Notes: generated by a model from the letters alone, not told the origin. A stretch of 64,000 nt of DNA from Galeruca laticollis (GCA_963921935.1 OY998176.1:179982445-180046444); one strand, 5' to 3'; numbered from the stretch's first letter, positions 32,366 through 42,789 are shown. Numbers and translations: made by a program.

Positions 32366-32526
32366 CATTGTCTACGTGCCGTATGTACGTTCCGTCGTAT
32401 GTGTCATCCGTATAATGTCTCATCTGTCATATGTGACGTACGTGCCGTATGGCCATCCGTCAAATGTCTCATCTGTCATATGTGACGTATGTGCGTTCCG
32501 TCGTATGTGTCATCCGTCAAATCCTT

Positions 32527-32880
32527 GCCATCTATCGTCGTCGTCGTCAACCTACACTATCCAACAGGTGTCGGTAATACAGTTACCTTGTCCTGCCATC
32601 TGTGGTGGTCGTCGTCAACCTACACTATCCAACATGTGTCGGTAATACAGTTACCTTGTCTTGCCATCTATCGTCGTCGTCGTCAACCTACATTATCCAA
32701 CAGGTGTCGGTAATACAGTTACCTTGTCTTGCCATCTGTCGTCCTAGTCGTCAACCTACATTATCCAACAGGTGTCGGTAATACAGTTACCTTGTCTTGC
32801 CATCTGTTGTCGTCGTCGTCAACCTACATTATCCAAGAGGTGTCGGTAATACAGTTACCTTGTCTTGTCATCTATCGTCG
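32527..32880 (+). repeat. 68-bp tandem repeats in the left TIR
   Basis: Units start at 32527, 32595, 32663, 32731, 32799 and 32867 (partial), each with GCCATCTRTCGTCGTCGTCG and ACCTACAYTATCCAACAGGT and GGTAATACAGTTACCTTGTC. The right TIR holds only three full units. Confidence 0.95.
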
Positions 32881-33412
32881 TCGTCGTCATTGCCATAACG
32901 GCACTAACATATATCTATTTGTTATTCACCAGAGTGCCCAAACGGCCGTGGCTAGCTGGGGTAGCTACGCTACTTTTTCCGTATACTGCGCATGTTTTCC
33001 GTTACATATAGGCCTAAAAAGACACATTCCAACGTTCTGCGCACGTACTAAAGGCATTTTCCCCATATCTCTCTTATTATTTGTCGGATTGGAGTCTAAT
33101 AAACAGCAATATGATTGTTAGAATATTATCGTATACAGTATGTACAGAAAAAAAGATGCCATTAGGGCACTAACGTATATCTCTGCTATTATTGGTCGGA
33201 TTGAAGTCAAATAAATGTTATTATATTTGTAAGATTATTATCGTATACAGGATGTACAAAAAAGATGCCACTAGGGCACTAACGTATATCTCTGCTATGC
33301 TCATATACTCCCAATGTATTCAGTATATAATAAATTGCAATATTTTGGTATGGCTACCCTGTTTAAATTCAGAAGTGTAAATAAAACAAAATAATTTCAA
33401 TCAATCAATTTA

Positions 33413-33712
33413 TTAATCTAAATCGTTTACAACTTTAGGTTTATAGAAGTATATAAATTCTCTAAGGGCCACTGCCATTATACTATTACTACAATCACAA
33501 ATGGTGTACAATAGTTCGAATTTACTCAAATGTCCATTATTTTGAGTGAAATTCCTGATAATTTCAATCACATTTCTATAGAATTCACAAAAATTTAGAG
33601 ATCCTAAATGAGTGAGACGATTGGAACTCCTTAATAAAGAGCAGTCGTGACTCATTCCAATCTTCGTCCCAACACTCTTCCTTATGATGATTGGTTGACA
33701 TGATCTACAACA
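33413..33712 (-). CDS. Unrecognised small ORF just inside the left TIR
   Basis: A frame open from about 33712 to the stop at 33413 reads CSLLRSSNRLTHLGSLNFCE, then EIIRNFTQNNGHLSKFELLY and TICDCSNSIMAVALREFIYF. It is predicted helical and ends KPKVVNDLD. A pyrimidine-rich TTGTTGTAG just upstream could be a splice acceptor. Its position next to the TIR and the helical Leu-rich layout recall small uncharacterised Polinton-encoded proteins, but I cannot assign it. It may be a last exon; the upstream part is unclear because a dispersed repeat is inserted at 33820-33912. Confidence 0.4.
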   Translation of the reverse strand, partial: CCRSCQPIIIRKSVGTKIGMSHDCSLLRSSNRLTHLGSLNFCEFYRNVIEIIRNFTQNNGHLSKFELLYTICDCSNSIMAVALREFIYFYKPKVVNDLD

Positions 33713-33819
33713 ACAAAAAAGGTAGCTAATTCACTATTCTATATGAGCCTTTGTACAGTGTGTTAAATAGGAGATAAATCACTCGATGTATCTACATTGG
33801 TTTCGTCTAAAAACTTACT

Positions 33820-33925
33820 GACTTCAAATAAATCAATATTATCGAAACAATTGTCAATTTTTAGAATTTTCAATAACTTATATTGTGGAATTAACTAGAG
33901 ACAGTTAATTTCATATATATATATA
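33820..33925 (-). repeat. Fragment of the dispersed 95-bp repeat and its palindromic partner
   Basis: TTATCGAAACAATTGTCAAT ... ATTGTGGAATTAACTAGAGA matches the right arm of the palindrome at 53460-53617 and ends in a short TA tract. It lies inside the Polinton-like element, so it was gained after that element. Confidence 0.7.
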
Positions 33926-34624
33926 TAAAGATGGGGGAATTCTAAAAAACTTACTTTTTTTCTTTTATGATAGGTTTTCAGGAACAAACCACAATCCTTT
34001 CAGAAAGATCTTGTTTGACACAAACTCCTTATTCCTACTCGTACTTATATGAAAAAAACTCACTCTATAATTTCGGATACAAAGTTACAATTTTCTATTG
34101 ATAAAATAGAAATGCAATAAAAAAACGAATCATTTTGACCTTTTGGATACACCTCCTGTTACATTGTATATCAAATATTAATAATAACTACCTCATTTCA
34201 ATACATACAGGATATATTATATAAATAAAAATTCTATAAAATGTAAATAACCTCATTCCTTATTAACACTTCAACTATTTTTATTTTATTTTCAAATGTG
34301 TAACCTTTAAGAGACTGCAATTACACTGAATAATTATCTTGCATACAAATTCCCCCTATTGCGTAAGAGTATCTGGCACGTTGATTTTTTATAACTATTT
34401 GCGTTGATCTCGCTATATAGGAATAAATAAATACGGAGGTGAGGTTCATTACACATTATTGGTGCTCTAACTTCGAGTGTGTGTGCGAATTTATGGGTAA
34501 GTTTTTTTTGAGATTTTTTTATATTGGAAAAATTTTAATTTTTTTTTACAAAGCTGCCTTTACTATTCTATCTGATTTGTAATCGTTAGAAGTCGATTAA
34601 AAAAGTTTTTTTCGGGTTAATTTC
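33926..34624. other. Non-coding region upstream of the polymerase
   Basis: AT-rich, with no open frame of note. It probably holds the promoter and 5' part of the polymerase unit. GTGGTGAGGTTC-like sequence near 34435 is not diagnostic. Confidence 0.4.
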
Positions 34625-37600
34625 ATGAAGATGGATAACTTTCAAATTATTAAGGATTTTACCAAGAAAATACGTAAATTCGGTGTCCAGGGGCGGACTT
34701 TGGAATTTAAAATTAAACCTATACCAAGCGAAACGACGGAACCTGTAGAATGGATAAAGAAGCCGAACGGGATATTATTTTGAAGGGGACAGAAAATGTG
34801 GGTTCTGAAGATTATGTTGGACTTACTTTTTGTTCCAAAGATTTTGCACGAGGTCAGGGATGGATGCGGTTAAGACCTGTGTGAATATGCCATATGGAAA
34901 AGGTAGAGGAAAACAATATAATAATTTTAATGAGGAAAAGATTTTGATGCAGCAAAAGAAAAGTTACTGTTTTAATAAAAAACAAAGATAATATCTGCCT
35001 ACCTCGTGCTCTCATTGTCGCTATGGCTTTTAGGAATCCCGAATACATAAAGATTCGACGCGATATTGGAAAACTCCAAACAACCAGAGCCATGGAACTG
35101 TTGAAATCCAGAGGTGTTTCTATCCCTCCAGAGGGGTGCGGGATACCTGAACTCCGACAGTTTCAACAGTATCTGAATAATTATAAAATAAAGGTTTATC
35201 AGTACGGCAGCAAAGGGCGTGAGGTCATTTTCGAAGGTGATGGTAATGGTCCCTCGCTGAATTTACTCTACCATGAGGGTCATTATAATGTAATAACCTC
35301 CTTAACTGCAGTTTTTTGCTGTGATTACTATTGTGAGGCATGCCACACACCTTACAATAATAAAAATTAACATAGATGTGGTGGAACATGTTATGCGTGT
35401 AGGAGATCACCGGTGTGGCCTAAAGACGTGGTGAAACGTGGTTGCAATGAATGCGGGAGGAACTTTTATGGCGATGAGTGTTTTCATGCACACCTGAACA
35501 GTGTCTGTAGTGAAATAAAAAGATGTAAGGATTGTTTTAAGATACGCGCCGATAATAAACACGTATGCGGGGAGGTTCACTGCAAAATTTGTAAATCCGA
35601 TCAGTTAGAGGGTCATTTATGTTATATGCAACCTGATAGAAAATTCCCCAAAATTAAAGACTTTTTGTTTATTTTCTATGACTTGGAAACGACACAAGAA
35701 AACGCATTAACTGATGGAATGTTCCAGTAAGAACCCAATTTATGTGTTTATTCAAAAGTATGCCATAGATGTAAAAATGAAAGTGAATTAGTATTTTGTC
35801 AGAGTTGTGGATTCAGGGAAGAGATAATAAGAGATAATGTGATACCAACATTCATGCAGTGGGTACTAACGTTAAGAAAAAAATTTAAAGAAGTAGTTGT
35901 TATCGCTCACAATGGTGGAGGTTTCGACCATCAATTTGTTTTAAATTACATTTTGACTAAAACTGATTTGAAACCTGATCTGATTATGCGTGGTATGAAA
36001 CTGATTTTAATGACTGTGGGAAGCGTTTAATTTCTGGATTCACTCAACTACTTTCCAATGCCTTTGACTTTGCTACCGAAAGCTTTTTGTTCCTCGGAGT
36101 TGAAGAAAGGATATTTTCCACATCTCTTCAACAAAATGGAAAATCAAAAGTATTTTGGACCGTTGCCTGCTTTGGAATTTTACGATTCAGACAATTTAAA
36201 AGAAGACGCACGCAATAAATTCATTGAATGGTACAACGAAAGAAGCGCAGAAGTGTTCGACTTTCAAAAGGAAATTGTGGAATATTGCGTTTCAGATGTA
36301 CAGATTTTAACACAGGCTTGTCTCTAATTTCGTCAGCAACTTATGGACACGTCAAACGTCTGTCCCTTCACCGAGGCAAGCACCGTAGCCTCTGCGTGTA
36401 ACAAGGTCTTTCGACGAAACTTTCTGGACTCAAACACTATTGGAATAATACCTAAAGGCGGATATAGATTCAATGACAAGCAATCGAAAATAGCTCTACA
36501 AAAGCAGAGAAATATCAACATTCATCATGCCGCCAAGGGTTCAGAAGCTGTTGTGGTAGGTGTAAAGGTAGATAGCTCATTTGAAAATCAAGTGTTTGAA
36601 TTCTACGGTTGTTATTACCACGGATGCCCTACATGTTTTAAATACAACAGAGATAAACCGTTAGATGATGACTCGTACGATTATATGAAAAACCGATACG
36701 ATAGAACCCAAAGAAAAATAAAACATTCAGAAAATAATGGCTTTGAAGTGATACAGATGTGGGAGTGCAATTTTCGTATAACCCCCGAAATTGGAAAATT
36801 TACAGAAAATCACTCTTTTTTGAAACAATTACCGTTAATCCCCAGAGATTCATTATATGGGGGAAGGAAGGGGAACACCGTCGAGTATTATAAAGCGAGA
36901 GAAAATGAGACAATTAAATATGTTGACGTATGCTCCCTCTACCCTTGGGTGTGTAAATTTGTCAAATTTCCTATTGGTCACCCTAAGAGAACTTACGTAG
37001 GAGGAGAATGTAGTTTGGCAGAAATTTCTCAAATGTCAAGTGTGATAAATTGTAAAATATTACCACCTACAAATCTGTATCATCCTGTACTTCCGACTAA
37101 AATGAATAACAAATGTATGTTTGTTTTGTGTCGTAAATGCGGTGAAGATTTTATCCAGGATGATTGTAATCATAATGATGATGAGAGAAGTTTAGAAGGT
37201 ACTTGGGTGATTGAAGAAGTTGTAAAAGCTATCGAAAAGGGATACAGGATGATCAATATTCACGAATTGTGGAGTACTATTCAACTCAGTAAAGAACAAG
37301 AAGGTTTATTCTCTGGTATGATGAACAAATTTATTAAAATTAAACAACAGGCCTCTGGATGGCCTAAGAATTGTGTCACTAAGGAAGAGAAAGACCATTA
37401 CATTGAGGAGTTTCTTCAAAGAGAAGATATATTATTGGAGTTTTCTGAAATAACTGAGAATCCGGGTCTGAGATCGTTGGCTAAATTAAAGTTAAATTCG
37501 TTTTGGGGTGAATTTGCTCAACGAGAAAATCTACCTAAAACATCAATAATTAGAAATCCTGCGGAATTTTATTCGATGATGACGAACGCAGCAATAAACG

Positions 37601-38217
37601 TAAACACTATTCTACCTGTAAATGGAGAAACGTTAATCGTAACATGGGAGTATAAAGAAGAGGGCTATGACCTTTCCTCTACTGTGAATGTTGTTTTGGC
37701 AGCCTACGTTACAGCTTTAGCCAGATTTAAATTATTTAGCTACCTGAATCAGGTGGGTGAAAGAGCTCTGTACTATGACTAAGACTCAATTATTTATATT
37801 TCACAACCTGATTTGCCCGACCTCCCCACAGGTACTTGCATTTGAGATTTAACAGATGAATTAAGTGGTGGGTACATTACAGAGTTTGGAAGTCGTGGGC
37901 CAAAGAACTACGCATATAAATATATAGTTATTGGGGAAGAATTAGTTTTATATAAGGTTAAAAGTATTTCACTAAACTACAATGCTTCGCAAATACTAAA
38001 TTTTGGAAAAATAAAAGAAATGGTATTGGAAAAATCGAATGCTATTTATATAACAAACAAACAAATCACTCATACTGGAGATCATCAAGTTATTACGAAA
38101 TTTGTTCAAAAACGTTATAAACCGAATTCAACTAAGAGAACATTTCTTCCTGACCACACTTCGGTACCTTTTGGACATAAAAAACGGAGTGTACTGATAA
38201 ATCGTGAGTAATTTTTT
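34625..38217 (+). pseudogene. Protein-primed type B DNA polymerase (Polinton type)
   Basis: The N-terminal ~115 codons (34625-34965) lie in three frames. From about 34966 the frame is continuous for more than 1,000 codons, broken only by stops at 35368, 35728, 36028, 36325, 37780 and about 37843. Motifs in order: IKNKDNICLPRALIVAMAFR; zinc-like cysteines (CDYYCEACHTPY ... CGGTCYACRR; CNECGRNFYGDECF); exonuclease Exo I FYDLETTQE (35673), Exo II HNGGGFDHQFVLNYIL (35908), Exo III EYCVSDVQIL (36283); polymerase A YVDVCSLYPWV (36922), B KLKLNSFWGEFAQR (37486), C YYD-stop-DS (37771), and SRGPKNYAYKY near the C-terminus. In a live element it would copy the linear genome from a protein primer. The stop inside motif C removes the catalytic core, so this copy cannot replicate itself. 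Confidence 0.9.
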
Positions 38218-38327
38218 TGAGAAATAGAAACAAAAAAATTAAAATTTGAAATGTTTAAACTTACGCCTGATATTTTTTTCCTTGCATTTGGATTGTACAC
38301 ATTGGATTTATAATATCTAGTTTTCAG

Positions 38328-38410
38328 GTATGATTTGTCAACATCGGCTGCCCTGCTGTGAAAAAAATGAGGGAACTTTTTATTGTAGCCGCTGTGAAAG
38401 TAGCTTTTAA
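38328..38410 (+). other. Possible spliced Cys-rich C-terminal exon
   Basis: A GTGAGT donor at 38204, in the last codons of the polymerase frame, and a TTTTCAG acceptor at 38327 would add a short tail (MICQHRLPCC ... FYCSRCESSF, stop at 38408) with four or more zinc-ligand-like Cys/His. The join is in frame. Polinton polymerases are normally unspliced, so this may instead belong to another transcript or be chance. Confidence 0.25.
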
Positions 38411-38439
38411 AAACAAAAACATGTAAAAGATGGTTGAAA

Positions 38440-39090
38440 AGAACCAAATACTAACACAAAAAAAAATTATCTTTTTTAATCCTAATCGATGGCAAATTAA
38501 AGAACCGTTTCGAATAAATTCGAAATAAGTGTTCGTGATGCCATTTGAACTAACAAGAAAAAAGATGAATAAAAGATCCAAATACTAACACACAAGAGAT
38601 GATCTTTTTAATCCTAATCGATGGCGAATTAAAGAACCGTTTCGATTAAATTTCGAAATAAGTGTTCGTGATGCCGTAGGCTTCTGTAAATTTGAGAAGC
38701 GAGTGTGTGTGTCTGAGTTAATAAATTTCGTTTCTTTGAGTTTAACTCTAATCGATGGCAAATTGAAATAAACGTTCCGATTAAATTCGAAATAAGTGTT
38801 CGTGATATCTAAATATTTGTAATTAACATGTAAAAGATGGTTAAAAAGATCCAAATACTAACACAAAAAAAAGATGATCTTTTTAACCCTATATGGCGAA
38901 TTAAAGAACCGTATCGATTAAATTTGAAGTGTTCATGATGCCATTTGAACTGACAAGAAAAAAGATGATTAAAAGATTCAAATACTAACACACAAAAGAT
39001 GATCTTTTTAATCCTAATCGATGGCGAATTAAAGAACCGTTTCGATTAAATTCGAAATAAGTGTTCGTGATGCCGTAGGCCTGTCTTTTT
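38440..39090. repeat. Imperfect tandem repeats downstream of the polymerase
   Basis: Four to five copies of a ~120-165-bp unit containing AATACTAACACACAAAAGAT, TTTTTAATCCTAATCGATGG, GAATTAAAGAACCGTTTCGA and AATAAGTGTTCGTGATGCC. Copies start near 38445, 38578, 38740 (partial), 38850 and 38980. Open frames in this interval on the minus strand share sequence only because of the repeat. Confidence 0.85.
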
Positions 39091-39396
39091 GACGGGGAAT
39101 CTTAACGAGGCCTTAAACATCTCCGTTAAGCCTTATGCTTACCGCCTCCTGGGTAGGCCATGGAAAGAGATGAAATTTTTTTAATGTACATATTTTGTGA
39201 AAACCTGTAATATTTTTTAAAACGAAATCATGATTAAACAGTGATGAGGAAGCGGTATTTAGATAATTTTTTTTGTGATAAAATGAAGAATCAAACTACC
39301 ACATCCTTGCTCACATATGTATACAGAAAGATCAATAATTGGGCGTGATGATGTCGTGATTTTTTAAAATAGTTGTTATTGTATCTTTTTTTCCAG

Positions 39397-39911
39397 AGTC
39401 AGCAATAATACAAATAATAAGAGGCTGTTTATCGTCTACTCAACGCGTAAGTGTTTATCTAATACATTTTCAAAGCGTTAATTATTTTTCATTACACTTC
39501 AATCAACTATATTTTTTTTTTCAGAAGTTTCATAACCTTGTCTTCATTTTTTTTTGTTTCGCTGTTTGTCATTATTACATTTTGCTGTATTTTTCAAACT
39601 TCTGTTATATCCGCATTTCAATAAAAGATTTGTTGTATTTTTTAAAATCTATGAGATATTTTTTTTTTCGTTTTTTACAGCAAAAACCAACCTATCTAAT
39701 GTTCGTGGGATGAGAAGGAGGAGGAGGAGGTACTGTCCCAGAGGGGTTTCAATACGCGGGGGTAGTGCAGCAGCACACGAGAATATACTACAGGGATGCC
39801 GGCCCCTATATAGACGTGTGGTGTTTGAGCGGATAAGGTATACTGTTATTTAAATTTGTATAGAATTTTATTTATATATATATTTTTTTTGTTATTTACA
39901 GAGGACAATGA
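39397..39911 (+). CDS. Possible spliced gene with an Arg-rich segment
   Basis: Three candidate exons have consistent phases: 39397-39446 (TTTCCAG before, GTAAGT after), 39681-39837 (TTTTTTACAG before, GTATAC after) and 39902-39911 ending in TGA. The middle exon encodes KTNLSNVRGM, a run of six Arg, then YCPRGVSIRGGSAAAHENIL and RPLYRRVVFERIR. An alternative acceptor lies at 39524. The Arg run could bind nucleic acid, as small core proteins of DNA viruses do, but I recognise no family. The upstream start exon was not found. Confidence 0.35.
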
Positions 39912-40496
39912 AAACTTTTTGAAATTTTATATTGACTTTTTTAAAAAAAAATCTGCTTATAACCCCTGTATGTATCGAAACGAGTTGATGATTAATATTC
40001 AATTTATCTTTGTGTATGTGTTGATATTATTATAAAGAAATTATACAAGGTGATGATGAAACGAGGACAATTGAATATGAAATCTAAATGGTTATTTAAA
40101 AAAAATATGAACTGATAATATAACTATAGGTAGGATTTGCTAGTAATAGTTGAATTTTTTATTATTGCTAGAGATTTAAACAAAAAATGTTGGAAGTATG
40201 TTGGATGCTCCTATGGAGTTATCGAAATATACAAAGTAGTTGTTAACACGAGAAAACGTTTGCAACATGCTTTCATGGAAGTAGTTTGGTCATTTCTCAT
40301 ACGGTAGCAGCAGTGGTAACTATATATATTTTCAAAAAAAAACGTGAGATAACTTTTGAAACATCAATTTAATATAAACATATTTGAAAGCTATGATTTT
40401 TCAAGAAAGTATTTCTTAAGGTATGTTTCTGTAAATGAAAAAGTTAGGGATCTTGATGAAAAAATAAAAAAAATTCATAGCTAAGTATTACATTTT
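39912..40496. other. Non-coding region between convergent genes
   Basis: AT-rich; no gene or repeat recognised. Confidence 0.4.
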
Positions 40497-41453
40497 TCAT
40501 TGATATATATTTATAATTTTGTGTAACAGAGTTTTTAATTGATTCAATAGCGCATCTTCAGGGCAGGGTACTCCAAAAAGGCTCCAAGTAAATGGTTTCG
40601 CATCAACAACTTTACGAATATATTCACTGTATTTGTAATATGTGTCCTCGTAGAAAAAGTAAATGTGACCATCCGTGTAGCGAAATGCAGACGTTACACC
40701 TTCGGGAACTCCTGGAAATACGTCATGTAAATGTCCTCTATTAAGGATATGTCCTTCTACATTGAACCCAATGTGGGAATTGTTATTGTACAGCAGATAC
40801 ATCTGTCCGGTATTGGTTTGAAATAGAGCATTAATTATGGCATATCGGGGTATGGGAAGCTTGAAAGAGTCGTATATATTTAAATTTGGAAATGCAGCTG
40901 CATAATATTGATTGTTGCTGAATGTAACTAATCCCCCCACGGTGTTTTGGAACACGTGAGAGACATCTGAGGATGCCAGTTCTTTTGGTAGGTAATCAAC
41001 AATTAATTCTGGAGTTTTTGGTATATGCATATCATTCAAATCCAACCTCCATAAATATTTTTCGTATCTCACATACATTCTATAGTTTGGAAAACGTGGA
41101 GCCATTGCGAGAAACATAAAGTCCGGAGTGCGAATTTCACACAGGTTCTTATTAATTCCTCCTCCTCCTCCTCTATCGGTTGACATAATACTTCTTCTGG
41201 TTTCAGGTTGTAGCGTTGATTTTACTGTCGTCGTCGTCGTCACCGTCGCAATCAAAATGGAATTTTTTTCGTACACCCCATATACATCTATCATCCCGTT
41301 TTTATCATCTTCATCCAGTTCTACTATATCCGTTTGATTCCAAGGGTACATGATCAAAAAACTAACGATTCCTTCCGGAACCTTGTAATCATCTCCAAAA
41401 TACCATTTTTGGTTGATATCTAGATGAATTTCATATAGGTAAGAAAACCACAT
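40497..41453 (-). CDS. Hemopexin-like beta-propeller protein
   Basis: An intact 318-codon frame. Residues 1-100 are unrecognised and include a Thr run (VTTTTTVKST) and a Gly run (DRGGGGGINK). Residues 105-297 form four hemopexin-type blades: PDFMFLAMAPRFPNYRMYVR..EKYLWRLDLND; GGLVTFSNNQYYAAAFPNL; INALFQTNTGQMYLLYNN; TSAFRYTDGHIYFFYEDTYY..WSLFGVPCP. The only two cysteines in the propeller, Cys105 and Cys297, sit at its start and end, where hemopexin domains of matrix metalloproteinases have their closing disulfide. No protease domain is fused and no clear signal peptide is seen. The first codons lie in a hairpin, so the true start may be further upstream or spliced. Hemopexin is not a standard Polinton gene. 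Unlike the polymerase it has no stops. Confidence 0.7.
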   Translation of the reverse strand: MWFSYLYEIHLDINQKWYFGDDYKVPEGIVSFLIMYPWNQTDIVELDEDDKNGMIDVYGVYEKNSILIATVTTTTTVKSTLQPETRRSIMSTDRGGGGGINKNLCEIRTPDFMFLAMAPRFPNYRMYVRYEKYLWRLDLNDMHIPKTPELIVDYLPKELASSDVSHVFQNTVGGLVTFSNNQYYAAAFPNLNIYDSFKLPIPRYAIINALFQTNTGQMYLLYNNNSHIGFNVEGHILNRGHLHDVFPGVPEGVTSAFRYTDGHIYFFYEDTYYKYSEYIRKVVDAKPFTWSLFGVPCPEDALLNQLKTLLHKIINIYQ

Positions 41454-41629
41454 TACTCTACTTTCGGCGACCCCCCCCCTTCTCGCACGCGTTTCAGCGA
41501 AAATCGAATAGTAAGCGTTGAAAAATGTTACTTTCCGTAGTTCCCGCAGAATAGCGTGCGAGAAGGGGTGGGGGTCGCCGAAACTGCTTCGCCGAAAGTA
41601 AAGTAATGTGGTTTTCTTACCTATATGAA
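41430..41629. repeat. Hairpin spanning the start of the hemopexin-like gene
   Basis: Arm 41430-41490 and arm 41554-41629 are reverse complements (TTCATATAGGTAAGAAAACC versus GGTTTTCTTACCTATATGAA; CTTCTCGCACGC versus GCGTGCGAGAAG). The right arm has an extra 14 bases, a short duplication of CTTCGCCGAAA-type sequence. The loop is about 63 bases. The hairpin ends at the inner border of the right TIR. Confidence 0.88.
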
Positions 41630-42784
41630 TTTAAACAGGGTAGCAATACCAAAATATAGGGATTTATTATATACTGAATACATTGTGAGCATATGAGCAT
41701 AGCAGAGATATACGTTAGTGCCATAGTGGCATCTTTTTTTTTGCACATCCTGTATACGATAATGATCTAACAAATATAATAACGTTTACTCGACTTCAAT
41801 CCAACCAATACTAACAGAGATATACGTTAGTGCCCTACTGGCATCTTTTTTTCGTACATCCTGTATACGATAATATTCTAACAATCAAAATGCCGTTTAT
41901 TAGACTCCAATCCGACAAATAATAACAGAGATATGGGGGAAATGCCTTAAGTACGTGCGCAGAACGTTGAAATGTGTTTTTTTTGGCCTATATGTAACGG
42001 AAAACATGCGCAGTATACGGAAGAAGTAGCTTCGCTACCCCAGCTACTCACGGCCGTTTTGGCACTCTGGTGAATAACAAATAGATATATGTTAGTGCCG
42101 TTATGACGATGACGACGACGACGATAGATGGCAAGACAAGGTAACTGTATCACCGACACCTGTTGGATAATGTAGGTTGACGCCGACGACGACAGATGGC
42201 AGGACAAGGTAACTGTTTTACTGACACCTGTTGGATAGTGTAGGTTGACGACGACGACGATAGATGGCAAGACAAGCTAACAGTATCACCGACACCTGTT
42301 GGATAGTGTAGGTTGACGACGACGACGATAGATGGCAAGGACTTGACGGATGACACATACGACGGAACACACATACGTCACATATGACAGATGAGACATT
42401 TGACGGATTGCCATACGGCACGTACGTCACATATGACAGATGAGACATTTGACGGATGACACATACGACGGAACGTACATACGGCACGTAGACAATGTGA
42501 CGTCATAGGGCGTGGTCATGTTACGTCATAGGGCGTGGTCATGTTACGTCATAGGGTGTGGTCATGTTAGGTCATTGACCTTTAACCCTGGCCAAAAACT
42601 AGGTCAAGGTCACGAAAGGTCATTGACTTTAGATCTTCCAAATTTTGGTAATTGGGGTCATTGACCTTTGACCTTCCAAATTTTGGCAATTGGCCCGGGC
42701 CAAACCCCCAAAAATAGGTCAATGTCACGAAAAGTACGTCAAGGTCACAAAAAGTTCTCAGTCCAAAGTGCCCCATTCCCTACC
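41628..42784 (-). repeat. Right terminal inverted repeat of the Polinton-like element
   Basis: Reverse complement of 32026-33373 with visible divergence. It has three full 68-bp units (boundaries at 42130, 42198, 42266 and 42334) against five on the left, one TGACGTCA (42498-42505) and the DR1 (42662-42674). Confidence 0.92.
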
Positions 42785-42789
42785 GAGTT

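Larger units (their letters stand above)
32026..33373 (+). repeat. Left terminal inverted repeat of the Polinton-like element
   Basis: Reverse complement of 41628-42784. From the end inward: AGGTCA/TGACCT-rich block (32080-32300), 24-bp repeats with TGACCACRCCCTATGACGT (32284-32365), CATATGTGACGTA-type repeats (32373-32520), five full 68-bp tandem units plus a partial one (from 32527), and ~113-bp imperfect repeats with ACTAACGTATATCTCTGCTA (33040-33300). Confidence 0.92.
32026..42784. mobile_element. Polinton/Maverick-like element, 10.76 kb
   Basis: Bounded by perfect GAGTTC duplications and by long terminal inverted repeats (about 1.35 kb left, 1.16 kb right). The left end begins AGTAGAGAATGGGGC and the right end, inverted, GGTAGGGAATGGGGC; 5'-AG ends, 6-bp duplications and long repeats are Polinton signatures. 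The interior encodes a protein-primed type B DNA polymerase pseudogene on the plus strand and a hemopexin-like protein on the minus strand, with possible spliced small genes between. I see no integrase, packaging ATPase, protease or capsid genes, and the length is below the 15-20 kb of full Polintons. It is either a deletion derivative or a distinct Polinton-related lineage. Confidence 0.88.

Noticed and set aside
32527..32880. Evenly spaced repeats suggesting a CRISPR array
   Set aside because: The 68-bp units are contiguous with no unique spacers, in a eukaryotic transposon terminus.
32376..33121. Repeat-encoded open frames in the Polinton TIRs
   Set aside because: They read through the 68-bp tandem repeats and recur in mirror image in the right TIR; not plausible proteins.
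34966..38217. Alternative genetic code or stop read-through in the polymerase
   Set aside because: Both TAA and TGA occur in frame, one stop is inside the catalytic motif, and the N-terminal part is also frameshifted; pseudogene decay explains all of it.
38115..38991. Minus-strand open frames with shared FNRNGSLIRHRLGLKR-type peptides
   Set aside because: Produced by the tandem repeats at 38440-39090; Phe/Lys-rich and without other support.
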